Shown here: positions 47,447 through 59,158 of the stretch, in pieces | How the letters are laid out: every line of letters begins with the position of its first letter | How positions within the stretch are numbered: position 1 is the stretch's first letter | NCBI GenBank assembly: GCA_963576785.1 | Contig: OY756142.1 | Span: forward strand, 1,922,001 to 1,986,000 | DNA: 64,000 nt | Direction of reading: 5' to 3' | Source of the DNA: Chlorophyllum brunneum | Taxonomy: Eukaryota > Basidiomycota > Agaricomycetes > Agaricales > Agaricaceae | The notes under the pieces: model-generated | Database searches by the model: none | Seen by the model: the letters and a program-made list of their open reading frames with translations, nothing else | Told to the model about the DNA's origin: nothing | Position numbers and translations under genes: made by a program

Positions 47447-48548
47447 TTAGTAGTAGGTAACTGCATGGAGGAGGCTGTGCGAGTGTTTTTCCTGCTGGGT
47501 TTGGAGAATCTTATCGATATTCTCATCAAGGTCTTCAGTTGCGTCGATCTACGTCGATAGTGTCATTCTTTGCTCATGTGATTTCAAATTTGATGATACT
47601 CACCGCAGCCGCCAGATCTAACATGGCTCTGCCTGCGATCAATGCTTCTTCGTGGTTGTCTTTGATTTCCATATTTATGATGTGAACGGGCTTGTTAAAA
47701 TCTCCCCCGCGCGAGAGAAGGTCTACGAGAATTGATAGATTAGCCATGTTCGCAGCCCACCTGCATCCCTGAATTTTACCATCGCAGACTGCATCAAAGC
47801 ACCTTTCTTCACAAGTGATGACTACATCAGCGACGGCTCTGTTCTCCTGCCATCTCTCTGGCGCCAACTTGATGCGGCGATTTCTATCAAGCATTTGCAG
47901 AAGCCCGTTTGCGGTATACCTGAGCGCTGCGCTCGAGATGTCACCAGAGAACAGGGATAAACCGACCACATACAGTCGAGGATCCTTTGCGTTTAACTCC
48001 TCATAAATTGTGTTGTAAGGTGTTCCAAACGGATAGATATTGGGCTTGTCTATAGAGGGACCAGGTAGACGTACGGCTGAGCCAGTGCCAGATGAGATCA
48101 CCCGGTAGCCTGCTTTTCTTGACAAATCCTTTGATATTGAGGAAAGGGAACCTGGCACAGAATCTTACTTACGACAATACATGGTGCCCTTCCATAGAAC
48201 GGTTCTTCACACGAAGAAAGAAGTCAGTTTCATCATGTATGTCAACCTTTGAGGGTCTCGAATAACCTGATTACTCGCACACACGACACAGAACAAAGGA
48301 CGGGGTTTGAGTGTGGGTGTGGTCGCAGGTGCTTCCAGGCTGTCTACCCCTTCAGTGTTTCCAACGTACATTGGGACGTTGGCTGCGACGACCTGTGGCT
48401 CCATTTCTGGGAAATGTTCTTCAGTATCCACCGCGATATCGCCAGCTTGTGGCAGTTGGGTTTGTGGAGGAGGAAAACTCCCCTGTAGGCGTTGCAATCG
48501 TGGGTCGGCGCGTGTCAGCCGCGGGTCGCGCGCTCTTCGAGGGTCCAT
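47447..48548 (-). CDS. SSU72: RNA polymerase II CTD phosphatase SSU72
   Basis: Six exons (48548-48267, 48204-48173, 48117-47974, 47919-47780, 47722-47604, 47548-47447) give 272 residues. An N-terminal extension of about 80 residues (Pro/Arg-rich, [19 protein letters not shown]) precedes the phosphatase. The Cys-x5-Arg-Ser loop [15 protein letters not shown] forms across the first intron. Further blocks are [29 protein letters not shown] and [17 protein letters not shown]. Ssu72 removes phosphate from Ser5 of the polymerase tail and belongs to the cleavage and polyadenylation machinery. The N-terminal extension is not seen in yeast or human proteins as I know them. Confidence 0.94.
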
Positions 48549-49061
48549 GTAGAGTATTAACTTCAGAGAGGTAGAACTAAATGATGTGATTGAGCCATAA
48601 ATCGAGCAACAAACGAGATACAAAGACGTTCAAGCCTCAGCAGTATCCAGAACATTCGGTCCTCTCTATGACCTCTCGAAATCGTATGGGTGGTTTGAAA
48701 ATGGAGGGTCATTAAGACTCCACTCTGAATCATCATCGAACCGATATTGAAAGGGAATTCTCACCTAATTTACAATGAAGGTGAGTGGGTTTTGTGTATT
48801 TCCAGGCAAGGATCGTAAGCACATGGTGAATGTGAGGGCAAAATATGTACAAATAAGCTGCACCGCTCCGGGAATGTGCATGTTCAAAGTATTCTACTAT
48901 ATCTAAATTACCTTGTCACCTCAGATGACTTGGAATATCCCCTACGACACTCTGCAGCCGGTTGAACTTCCCCTGTTCTGATGTAGGCTTTCAATATTGA
49001 TTTTTCAAGTTACAGTTGACTCATACTTTCAGTCTTCCCTGGATCTTACCTACTTCTTACC
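48549..49061. other. Divergent intergenic region
   Basis: About 510 bp between SSU72 and the F-box gene. Nothing coding seen. Confidence 0.5.
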
Positions 49062-50675
49062 ATGCACCCTCCATCCATCGCGTCATCAGGATGGTATCAC
49101 CGATCATATGAACAACTGCGGAACACCCAATACCTCGATAGAGAGACAGATCCAGAGTCTATCTCTGCCAAAATACGCTCCCATGAATCAGCTATCTCAA
49201 TCATTGATCAGGAGATAGGCGAACTCATGCGCACGATCCGCCAATTGCATTTCGAAAAATGGGAACATAGCGAGGGTATCAGACACTATAAGAGCTTGAT
49301 TACTCTTGCTAGGCATTTACCCTCCGAGATCCTCGCCAACATTCTTGAAATATGCGTCCAGGACGGATACACCCGAACACCTTTGGTCGTTTCGCATGTA
49401 TGCTCACGATGGAGAAAGGCCGCGAGCATCCCAAGTATCTGGTCCTACGTTTACGTTGATCTTGATGGTCGTGACCCTTATGGCAGGACAAGGTTTTGGC
49501 TCACAAAGGCTGAAAATAGCTATCTTCGTATAACGTTGGAAACCCGCCAGGAGCGCGTCAAACTTCAGGAAGTAATGGGTCTACTATTAGACAAGAAATC
49601 GCAATGGCGTTTCTTGACTATTAACTCTACCTTCCTTTCCAACATCAACCGGATTTTGGTCATGTGTAAAGGACCCTTTCCTGAGCTCCGCGCGTTCTGC
49701 GCTTCCGTTCAGCAAGAGTTCAATGAGAATGATGATCAGACTGAAGACAATGAAACTCGGGAACTCACTGGCCTTCGGACCGCGTTCCTAGAGGCGCCTA
49801 TGCTCACAGTGGTTCGCATCGCCAGGAATACCCTGCCTGGTTCGAATATTCTTCCCTCCTCGATTACGAATCTATCACTGGTTCTCCCATCTCATCATTT
49901 CGCACCCAACCTATCCGTTTCTTCTGTTCTCCTGATCATGAAGGAGCTTCGTAGTCTCAGAGTTTTCTCCATGGTTCTCCCAGCTGGACCAGTTCGCCAT
50001 TTTGAACCAGAGGAAGATACGGCGCATCTCGTCAACTTACCCCACTTGCGCTCAATCACCCTTACTGGCTGGCCGGACATAAGCAGTATTCTCCCACATC
50101 TCGTCACCCCAAACCTCAGCACTCTGCATCTCCGATCCTCTGACGACTTGGTTGGCTCGCCCGACGCAGAAACAGGCCGATCTTTGCTTCAATTCTTGGA
50201 AAGCGCATCGCCACCCCTTGAGGAGTTGGAGCTTCGTGATGCTGACATCCCAGCGCCCTACTTTACCCAGTGCTTTGCCCGGATGAACCGGTTAAAAGTG
50301 CTTCGGTTACACGAGAGTGAGATCTCGGATTGCGTGCTGGCGGAACTGTATGGACCTTATGGGCTTTGTCCATTCCTCTCCGTCCTTGACTTGCGCTGGT
50401 GTGGTCATTTCAGAGGTCGGACCCTGGTTGACCTGGTGCGAAGCCGTCAGTCACCAGGTACAAGCATTTCTATGTTTGGGAAGGACGTGGTTCGATCGGT
50501 TTGCGTTCCCATCAGTAAAATCACTGTTATCCATTGTTCGTGTGTGCAAAAGCGGGACATCGCAGATCTGGCAAATTTGACGCTCTGCCAACTCGTAGTC
50601 GTGGACCCGGATGACTATTGCCGTGAGCGTTCCGAATTAAAGACCATGATCCGACTAAAACTTCTTCTCGTTTGA
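49062..50675 (+). CDS. F-box protein with leucine-rich C-terminal region
   Basis: A single uninterrupted exon of 537 codons, unusual here. Residues 33-75 form a coiled coil (IRSHESAISIIDQEIGELMR). The F-box follows at about 85-135: LPSEILANILEICVQDG and VVSHVCSRWRKAASIPSIWS. The rest has irregular leucine-rich repeats such as LPHLRSITLTGWPDISSI and LEELELRDADI. Proteins of this plan are hugely expanded in Agaricomycetes and should recruit substrates to SCF ubiquitin ligases. The substrate is unknown. The lack of introns fits a family that spreads by duplication. Confidence 0.9.
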   Translation: MHPPSIASSGWYHRSYEQLRNTQYLDRETDPESISAKIRSHESAISIIDQEIGELMRTIRQLHFEKWEHSEGIRHYKSLITLARHLPSEILANILEICVQDGYTRTPLVVSHVCSRWRKAASIPSIWSYVYVDLDGRDPYGRTRFWLTKAENSYLRITLETRQERVKLQEVMGLLLDKKSQWRFLTINSTFLSNINRILVMCKGPFPELRAFCASVQQEFNENDDQTEDNETRELTGLRTAFLEAPMLTVVRIARNTLPGSNILPSSITNLSLVLPSHHFAPNLSVSSVLLIMKELRSLRVFSMVLPAGPVRHFEPEEDTAHLVNLPHLRSITLTGWPDISSILPHLVTPNLSTLHLRSSDDLVGSPDAETGRSLLQFLESASPPLEELELRDADIPAPYFTQCFARMNRLKVLRLHESEISDCVLAELYGPYGLCPFLSVLDLRWCGHFRGRTLVDLVRSRQSPGTSISMFGKDVVRSVCVPISKITVIHCSCVQKRDIADLANLTLCQLVVVDPDDYCRERSELKTMIRLKLLLV

Positions 50676-52219
50676 AGGTGCTGTGGGGTGTTGCGTGAAC
50701 GATAGGTACCGCAAACGACTCGCGTTGGAGGGTATTGGACGAGTTGGAAGACTTATCCTTTAGTCATGGTATAGCCTCATTGACCCTGTGTAACCGAATC
50801 AATAAGATGGAGCCAGTATCGCTGTGCCCAGTTTGACAGCTTTTGTCAAGACGCGAGTGTCACGGACGGTGAAGCTTCTTGATCATTGAAGTCATTGATC
50901 TTTCAGCTTGAAGAAACCACCTATCTTTCCGCCAGGAGTTCAGCGACCGTCTCATCTCAGTATCCCGATACCGGTTTCATTCGCTGGCTTGGAGTATATT
51001 CTCCAGACCTTCCGTCCGTCAAATTAGTGAATATTGCGTCGGAATGGTCGCACGTTCTTTCTACATGCCTCCACGTTGGTCACGCATCTGCTTTGGAGAT
51101 CTTGCCAGAAAAAGTTCAACTGATGCACGCTGTGACCTCGTCTCCTTCTCTTCCAACCAGAGCTTCTTTGTATGGACTTCTGAACCAATCTGGGCAATCC
51201 TGCCTACCTGGATCCGTCTGACACATGGCCGTCCATAACCTGTTGACATGCAACCAAGCCAATTCTGGAGGCTCGTTTCAGGCATTAGTTCGTTCTGTCT
51301 TAGGTGAGTGGTTGTAAATAAGCTCAACAAGAGGCAGTGAAATTTCCGTGATCGCAGTGCACAAGTCACAGGCACTAGCAGTTAAACCTGCGCAGGGTAC
51401 TAGTCGTTGTTAGATCCTGCGTGTGATTGAAGGCTATCGAGTGGCTTTGTGTGGATGGGTGACAGTTCCACACCACGTCTACGCAGTAATAGACTCAAAG
51501 GTGGGTGCTGTGATATTTTTGGAAAACGACCCAACCCTCGGGAAACGCAAAAAGACTGTTGCATTTATAGAGGACCCTCTAGGTCTGGAGGCCGGTCCTA
51601 CCACCCCCGTCCCAGAGACTATCGTGAGCACAACCGTTAATGAGATGTAGTAGATCTCGCACGAGGGAGACCGTGACATCGTGATGACTGAATGGAGAGT
51701 AACAAAGAAGGTATGTATGTGAGGTACTGGTGGATTGATACAATCCACAAGTAAACATTGTGGATATGGTGGATGAGGGTTTGAGAGGTAAGGCTACTGC
51801 TAGAAGGCGTTGAAGAACCAAGTCCTTTGTCAAAGTGTGTCCTTGGTCAATTATAAGTCACATCTTATGGTAATCGGTGGTGAGGGAACACCGACCGCCT
51901 CAAACTAGGACTTTTTTGTCTCCCACTCTGTGATGGTCCACTCCGCATAGGGTGTGATACGGTTGCTAGATGCATAAATTTACATCAGGTATCAGAAATT
52001 GAGCGGAAAAGACCAAGGCACATGGTGGCTTGAGGAGAACACGAGATGAAAAATTATTGATACAGAAAAGCTCCGGCGGACGGGCGGCCGGTAATTTACG
52101 AGAAGGCGTGGGGACCAACTACCATTTGTGGAAACGACAGGTGATGACGCCTGCTGTCCTCCAAGCAAGCATTCTTCTGCCGGACGCTCTACTTACATTC
52201 TGCACTCTGTATTCGCATA
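50676..52219. other. Long intergenic stretch
   Basis: About 1.54 kb, the longest gene-free part of the window. Short frames exist (50886-51221 plus, 51423-51650 plus, 51748-51479 minus) but overlap each other in opposite strands and show no family signature. A short or non-coding transcript cannot be excluded. Confidence 0.5.
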
Positions 52220-53596
52220 ATGCCCTTCATTGATCATACAAACGACTTCAAAAACATCGTGAAAGAGAAATGGGCTGCAATTCCGGAACACAAACGACGG
52301 AAGTCCTCAAATCCTTGGCTTGGTACAGAGGGAGATTCGCGGGCGGGGACAGGGAAGGAATACCTTACTGAAGCGTATAAAATTGTTCGTATCATCCGTT
52401 CAATGCCAGACTAGGCAGCGAGGCTTACCGGAATGACCGTCACTAGCTTCATCATATCAATACCCTCTCAGCGATGTTGGCCAACATACGCAAGCCATAT
52501 CTCAACGTTGACTCACGGCCAACACCGTTCTCGAAGCGGGGCTCGAGAAACATAGACTTGAACAGCGAGAGGGGAGAAATTCCTTGGGCCGCAATGCGCT
52601 ATCTCACGAACGAGGAGCGGAATCAGATCGACCTTCAGGCTCAGGTTATTCTCACAAAATGCGCAGACAGAGTTAAGGAAATGGAAGGCCTCGAAAAGAG
52701 TTTGTTTCCTTTGTCGTCAAGACTCTTTCAGGCATTCATGTACCCTGGTCCATTTTCTAGAACGCAGCGAGCTCGTTGCAAGCAGAACGAACCTACTGAC
52801 ACGACTACTCCCAACGCGTCTCCGGCCAGAAGATGACTCGACAATTGCTTCTGACTTCTTGGCTGCACATCACTCGAGTATAACATGGTATCTTAGTCGA
52901 CGCCTTGCGGAGCTCAGCCAAACTCAAAAAGAACTCCAAGAAGAACGTGTCAAACGTCAGCTCGAACGCACTCGTACCCTCGGTTCGAACGCGACTCGCG
53001 AAGCACAATACTTCAACGTCGGTCCTGGGTCAGCCCATTCTCCTTCTGTGCCTCTATTTGGGCATGAAACGACAGGGCCCTCGAGATCAAGGTCGGAGAG
53101 CAGTAGTGATGGGAGTGGGGGCTGGGTCGGCGTCGCCGCGTCAAACCTGTATACAGCGACTTTGGGTGTTGCTGGTGTTGGGGCGTCTGGTACACCATTG
53201 AGCCAAAAAGGGTCGTTACCTTCCTACGAACCATCAATAACATCTGACGATGAAGAAGATGACGACATCGAGCTCACACAGTCGCAAATATTGCAGTTCG
53301 AAAACGAAAATGCCAACATGTTACGTGCGGTTCAGGATAATCTAGAATCGGTACAGCAGGCCGAAGCCCGGTTGATGGATATTAGTGCTTTGCAGATGGA
53401 GTTGGTCAACCACCTGACAAAACAGACCGAGTTGGCCGAGAAGCTCTATGACGACGCGATTGCCACTACATCCACCATAGAAAAGGGCAATCGCGAGATC
53501 AAGGAGGCCAAAAGGCGAGCTAAAGACAGTCGTCTTTTTCTTCTCGTGTTTTTATTGGGAGCAAGTTTCAGCTTGCTGTTTCTACACTATTATTAA
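52220..53596 (+). CDS. UFE1: ER syntaxin-18/Ufe1-type t-SNARE
   Basis: Three exons (52220-52384, 52447-52699, 52761-53596) give 417 residues. The N-terminal part holds LHHINTLSAMLANIRKPYL and NEERNQIDLQAQVILTKCAD, the Habc-like region of syntaxin 18. The SNARE helix reads QSQILQFENENANMLRAVQD ... LMDISALQMELVNHLTKQTE, with Asp at the central layer (LMDIS) where syntaxin 18 is unusual. A final membrane anchor LFLLVFLLGASFSLLFLHYY closes the protein. It mediates retrograde Golgi-to-ER vesicle fusion at the ER. A Ser/Gly-rich linker separates the two halves. Confidence 0.92.
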
Positions 53597-53732
53597 CATA
53601 TCCTGGCTGGCCAGTCACACCCGCTACGTATCATCGTGCGTTATATATTTACAGGCAAAAGACAATCTATACCCGTATGCTGAATAATTAAATCAAATGG
53701 TTGTAATGTAAAGAAATGGTCCGATCAATGTT

Positions 53733-54969
53733 CTATGAGTGGTTGATATCCGAGCCCAAGAGGGGAGCTTCCTCGTTGTATTCCTCTATCGCTTCTGCAG
53801 CAAATTCATCAACTTCGGGAGGAAAACCTGGAAGCTTTCTGATGTGGCCTTGCACAAGCGTGTAAACCAACCTGATTAAAGGAATGAGTCGGAAACGTAT
53901 GAGAGTAGTAAATGTGTTGATAACCCACCAGCTTGTGAAGATAGCAATGAGTAAGCCACCCCCGACAAGGACAGCATTCAATACTTTCGTGTCTGAAGTA
54001 ATGTGTCAGTTCGAGTGGTTATATATATATATATGATGAAAAGCTTACGGGTATCCATTCGGTCTCGTTGATTGCCGTCCGAGAGTGCAGCCATACGAGA
54101 ACCAATAAAGGTATGTAGAGCAAGTTTAGGAAAAACGAAGAATGTGGCAAACACAAATTGCCAGAGCGACACGGCCTCAATGGACTGGGAAAAGATCTGA
54201 GAGCCATTTGCCACGAGTTTGAAGCGTACTCACAGCAAACAGCGAGTTGGAGTAGACCCAAGGAGGGAATGGTGATGCTCGAACAAGAATAATCAAGGGC
54301 AAGCCCTTGGCTCTCTAGAGGAGGGTCAATTTGTGGAGCAGATCTTGAATGCATGCGCTTACAACAACAGACTCTAACGCCTGCCACTTCTCGTTCTGCC
54401 CCGACCATTGGCGCATCCGTTCGCTGAAGAGATATCGTAGGGCTACGAATGCGGCTGCCGAACCCACGACGGAAGCGGTGGCGGAAATGAAGAATCCTTT
54501 CATGCCGTATGCGAAACCACAGAGTGTGGAGAGAGTGGTGTGACCAACGAGCGGTGGAAACGATACAGAAGCTGCGATGCACGATGGTGAGTAGTGGTTT
54601 GGAGACGAGGGTTCTGCCTACCCATTGTAAGCCCGAGAGCTAGCCACCCGCAACGAATTTGTGCAAGCTCCTTCGCCCTGTCATAGAGATACTGGGCAAT
54701 CTGGCTCGGTGTGACGATGATAATGAAAGCCCCTACGGTCGAGATCAGACATGAGCTGAGATCACACAAGCTCCTTACCCAGACATATGTAGAATAGGAC
54801 AACGAGCCAGACGAACAGCTGGAGAAAAGCAAGTGTCAAGGACTGCATGCGGAAGAGGACGACGACAACAGACCTTTCCGAAGATATGGAGGTTTTGGTA
54901 CCTGCGTAGAGTCCATTTAAGATAGTACTTGGCGATTGGGATAGGGCCAGTGGGCCTGCTGGCTGACAT
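53733..54969 (-). CDS. TVP38: TVP38/TMEM64 family (VTT domain) membrane protein
   Basis: Seven exons (54969-54874, 54818-54779, 54732-54622, 54571-54363, 54314-54234, 54184-54049, 53992-53733) give 310 residues. Hydrophobic segments include LFVWLVVLFYICLGAFIIIV, the GWLALGLTMASVSFPPLVGH region, GMKGFFISATASVVGSAAAF and VLVGGGLLIAIFTSWWVI. The VTT hallmark is the loop VRASPFPPWVYSNSLF. Family members are Golgi/ER lipid scramblase-related proteins of the DedA superfamily. The C-terminal tail is cytosolic and ends EEAPLLGSDINHS. An AT microsatellite lies in the sixth intron. Confidence 0.9.
54021..54034. repeat. (AT)7 microsatellite
   Basis: Seven AT units inside the last intron of the TVP38-like gene, just downstream of the donor on the minus strand. 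Confidence 0.9.
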
Positions 54970-55089
54970 TTGGGAAGTGCGAGCTGAACGTCACAAGTCG
55001 GTCATCTTCGGGCGCCGATGCCGAGGTCCGTGGCGGTGCACCGATCCCGCGTCCAAAAATAGACTCCGAACTGCTTTTCCGGTGCTCTC
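54970..55089. promoter_or_regulatory. Shared bidirectional promoter region
   Basis: 120 bp between the divergent TVP38-like and LOA1-like start codons; both products act in the secretory membranes. Confidence 0.45.
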
Positions 55090-56564
55090 ATGGAAAAGTT
55101 CAGTGCATATCGGGTCAGTCTCCTTCCGTGCCCTCTGCACGCGTACTCATGAACTGCTACAGGATCCCGCGACAGGAATTCAGGTAATGGCCGTGTCTAT
55201 TCCTGACACTCCCCTCTAATGTGACCCCAGCCTTTTCTAGTTCCTGTGCCGCCAGCAAACGTTCCTCACATCTTTCAAGCCGTCGCCCATCTATTGGGAT
55301 CTGTCCTCGGCGCATTTCGCCTCGCTATTATCCTCCTGGCTGCTCTCCTCTACCTCATTTTGGTAGAAGCACTCTGCCTCCTATTCGTTCGTCCCCATCT
55401 TTTTTTGGATCCAGTCACGTTTATCAAGTGCAGTTGTAGACTCCGCTTCCACCTCTATACCATGCGCTTACACGTGGACTGACCTCTGTCCTCGGAAAAC
55501 TGACCTTATTGTCCCTAGGCATCTACTGGGCACCCGTTGAAACAACCGCGAGGAAACGAACGTATGCAACACATTCCCATTACTGCACGACTTCCTTCGC
55601 TCACGTCAACCTGGTAATAGCGGCCGCCATGCTCGGCAGAGTGAATCATGGAGCCCCTCTGCTGGCGATCTTATCATTTCGAACTGGGCTTCTTGGATAG
55701 AGATCATATGGCTTGCAGCACGGTATGTCGTCTGCCAACCACGCTGGATTTCATTCTCAACGCACTCCTTCCGACAGCTGCAATCCAATTTTCGTTCTTC
55801 CTGTGCCAGAATTTATTCCTCAGTTCGGAAAAACTACACATACATCTGCTCCTATCACAGACCGACCCGGCAGAGCCACAGGAACGGGTTCTGCAAATGT
55901 CCAAACGTCTCAAAAACACTCCTCAGTCCCATCTGTTCCCATCAAGGGCTTTTGTCAAGTCTCTCTTCTACGGATGATTTCCATCACAGGCCGTGTCCCT
56001 CCGTATTTTGGCAGTGATTCCACTGTCCGCCCACTTGAGGAGATACGACGATCCGCGGGGAGACCTATCGCTGTTTTCCCCGAATGTACGACAACCAATG
56101 GACGGGGGATTCTTCGGTTCGCCAAAATTTTCGATCAGGAAATTCCAGTTAGAGGCTATCAAGTTTTTATTATGTGTGTTCGGTAGGTCTTTTTTTGCGT
56201 TACCTCCCCGGCGTCTTATTACCATCCAATTATTAGATACGACCCTCCCACGGCCTCTATCCCCACCCTAACGCGTCCAGTCCCTCTTCCTGCGCCCGCT
56301 TTCTTGAACCCGATCTCTCACATCTTCAAAATTACTCGCTCCGTTACCACCCCAACTGTATCTATTCGCCTCTTGGCCCCTTCCGAGTCTCCTAGCTCTC
56401 AGCTTTTCATTGCAAGTGATTATATTAAGGGTACTCCCGGCGAGGACCAATTATCGGAAGCAAGTGCAAATCTCATCTCTCAGATTGGCAGGTTGAAGAG
56501 GACAGGCTTGAGTTGGGAGGACAAAGCCAGCTTTTTCCATTACCGCAACCTCAAGCAGGGGTAG
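55090..56564 (+). CDS. LOA1: LOA1/VPS66-like lysophospholipid acyltransferase
   Basis: Seven exons (55090-55113, 55163-55183, 55231-55386, 55440-55561, 55621-55722, 55778-56182, 56237-56564) give 385 residues; the first two are 24 and 21 nt. The start MEKFSAYRDPATGIQPFLVP is followed by a hydrophobic segment (FRLAIILLAALLYLILVEAL) and a PlsC-like domain: GDLIISNWASWIEIIWLA, RPIAVFPECTTTNGRGILRF. It resembles yeast Loa1/Vps66, linked to oleoyl-CoA:lysophosphatidate acyltransferase activity and lipid droplets. The usual His-x4-Asp catalytic pair of PlsC enzymes is not seen, and the FPEG-type block reads FPEC, so activity is not assured. Confidence 0.85.
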
Positions 56565-56826
56565 ATGCATCTATTCACGCTCTTAGTATGATGTCCGAAG
56601 TCACTCCTACACGGATTGCCTCTTCATTTCTCTATCCACGTTTTTGTCAAGTGCCTTCCCGCTTTCATTCACTTCTTTTAATAGTCGAAGTGGATGTAGT
56701 GTACATCTCACCCGGGCTATAGTCGACTAGATCGATATTATACAGTGTCATGCTTAGAATGTAACACATCAGTAGTTTTTGCAATATTGCGTTGTCTGAC
56801 CATAGGTACAAGCATGCCATAGAGAT

Positions 56827-58735
56827 CTACAACTTAGCTTGGACCTGGAGATGAATTAGTGTAGACCATGAGCCACGAAACAAGATTGTAACTTACCCTT
56901 TGTAGCTGCTGCAACGCTTGACGTAAATCTGCTTTCAGATCCTGCATAAAGGAATGTCAACAACTGTGTCAACTGCAGCAGAGCACCAACCTCTAGTTCC
57001 TCAACACCAACACTCAATCTGACAATATGTGGGTTCGCCCCCGGATCGCTTCCCAGTCTGTGCTCCACGAGTGACTCGACACCGCCGAGACTCGTTGCAG
57101 GCTGTAAAAGGCAGTGATTGAATGCTTGACAGCCCACACAACGCGTTGAGGTCACTAACCACAAAGTATCTGAGCAAGTGTGGAAGCCGTGAGGCGAGTT
57201 CAGGGCTTGCGAGCTACGGTCAGAGACCGAAGGTTAATTAGGTTTCTTCATAGATGATGTAACTAACCTGAATGGAAAAGGTCGCATTATATCCACCAGA
57301 CATCTGGTTTCGAGGGTTGAAGCCGCGTGCATCAGTCCCTTGGAGCGAAGAGTGCCAGACCCTCGTTACCAGCCCCCCAGGAATATTTTCGAAGACCTGG
57401 CCATTCGGCGTCTTCGAAACAGACTGTAACCATTTTGCGAGAGTAGTCGCAGTTTCAGATTGGCGAGGAACGCGGAGGTGTAGGGTCTTGAGAGAGCGCA
57501 AAAGGAGCCATGCTTCTAACGAACCCAGGAGACTTCCTGAATATGTACGATCGTGATGCAACTGTGTTGTAGTTGGACATGAGACTCCAGGGACTGCGAA
57601 AATCGAGATCAGGTTCACCTCTTTCCACTCTTCGGTAGTCTTCACAACGAGGACTCCGCAGAGCAGGTCAGAATGACCTCCAAAGTACTTCGTGCCTTTG
57701 TTTCCCTGTCTGAATGCCCAACGCTTGACAAGCCAATTTGCTTACCAGAGTGCATAACGCTAGGATTGCACAAATTAGGCCCGCTTGTGCTACCGAATGG
57801 AAACAACGCACCAGTCGGCTCCAAATTTGAAGGGATCCTGGAGAGGGGGAGGACCGAAGGTCGAGTCTACGGTCAGTTTTCCGCCAACCTTGTGGATCTA
57901 TACACCATTAAATACGATCAATCCCTAATGGAAATGGATAAGAATGTTCGTGCACCTTATCGGCATAGTATTGAATATCCCTGGTTTCATGAAGGGTGTA
58001 TGAAGTCTGATGGCTGGATAGAAGCACCCGGAAACGAACTCACCTAGATTCTCCATAAGGATTGACTGGAGTCTCAAGCCAGCAAAGATCGCCTGGTTGA
58101 TAATCAGCGTCAAGGTCAATGACCTCCACCTCTGGCCGGGACCTTCTGTAAATCGCGATGCTACCATGGCAGCCATGGTAGCCTTCTCGAATGGCAATTC
58201 GGTTGGGCTGGTAGTGAACCAGGGCCTTTAGAAGATGGAGAGGCGATTAACCTCTCAATCAAGATCATAAAGATGGGGAGCTTACAAAATAAGTTGCGCT
58301 CAGCCCTGATGAATAGGTTAGCGCATAGCCATTCTGCGAAAACACGAGCTGATATCAGGACGTTGCACCTTCCAATAACTCACGGGTTGCATACCAGAAT
58401 TTTGCTCAGCACATGTTCCACTCGACTAGAGACCTCTTGTGTGTGGCGAGCATACATATGTCTCTTGGGACTCCTCATGTCAATCTGATCGTGAGGAATG
58501 GGGTTTTCATCTGGGTGAGGGCTCCTGAAGGCTGCATAAAGCCACCGTCAGTGTACAGTCCTTTTGGATTATGGCCTTTCGAAGGGAACGAAGGGAGCCA
58601 GTATCAAGAGGACTCACTCGTCGAAACCGAGATGGGCGGCGCAACTGCTCCGCCAGCCCCTCTGAAATAAGGGGCTCCACTATCTCCGTGAATAAGATCT
58701 GTTCCGCTTAAGCTGCCGTCTTTCCTGGTCGCCAT
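56827..58735 (-). CDS. Cys/Met-metabolism PLP-dependent enzyme (cystathionine gamma-synthase/lyase family)
   Basis: Thirteen exons (58735-58618, 58531-58395, 58333-58286, 58225-58044, 57980-57956, 57897-57812, 57759-57746, 57695-57619, 57561-57268, 57213-57160, 57101-56991, 56941-56897, 56844-56827) give 402 residues. Blocks: GTDLIHGDSGAPYFRGAGGA, ARHTQEVSSRVEHVLS, LTYSSGLSATYFALV, the PLP lysine (about 206) in HSGTKYFGGHSD, SLLGSLEAWLLLRSLKTLHL and ATSLGGVESLVEHRLGSDP. It belongs to the gamma-family of sulfur amino acid enzymes; whether it is a synthase, beta-lyase or gamma-lyase cannot be read from these motifs. One exon is 14 nt (57759-57746) and carries most of VMHSG. Confidence 0.92.
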
Positions 58736-59158
58736 TGGCTGATGGAAGTAGATATGTTCGTCGAATCCGAGGAATCGATGGTATGTACGATCCCTACTAG
58801 TGAGGAGACCCTCAAGGATGTTACGTTCGAGGGTAAGCTAGATCAACTCAATTTAAATGAGGGGATGAGTCACAAGAGGCTGCCACCCCTGCAACACAAG
58901 TATATTCCAGAATGCCAGAAGCTTGTGAAGTCACCTGTGAGAGTTGCCAGACCGCATGGGAGTTCCCAATGGCCGTAATACTCGGCATGATGGAATATCA
59001 ATTACCCTTACTCTGACTTATATTCTGACCACATAAGCAGGACTCTTGTTATTTCTTTCCGTATACAGCCGACATACGCAGATTACAGGGCAGTACGTCT
59101 GTGATTAGAGTAATTACATGGACACTAGATAAGAAAGATATAAGTTTAAGAGTATTCT
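58736..59158. other. Intergenic stretch
   Basis: About 420 bp. A 78-codon plus-strand frame at 58742-58978 begins 7 bp from the PLP-enzyme start and is probably chance; no other content seen. Confidence 0.5.

Noticed and set aside
51423..51748. Overlapping frames on both strands in the long gene-free region
   Set aside because: Neither strand shows a family match or convincing introns, and they overlap each other.
53880..53940. Extra intron in the last exon of the TVP38-like gene
   Set aside because: A GTTATC...TCAG pair exists, but splicing it breaks the frame, while reading through keeps a plausible membrane segment and tail.
58742..58978. 78-codon plus-strand gene
   Set aside because: It starts 7 bp from the divergent PLP-enzyme start and has no recognisable domain or splice partner.
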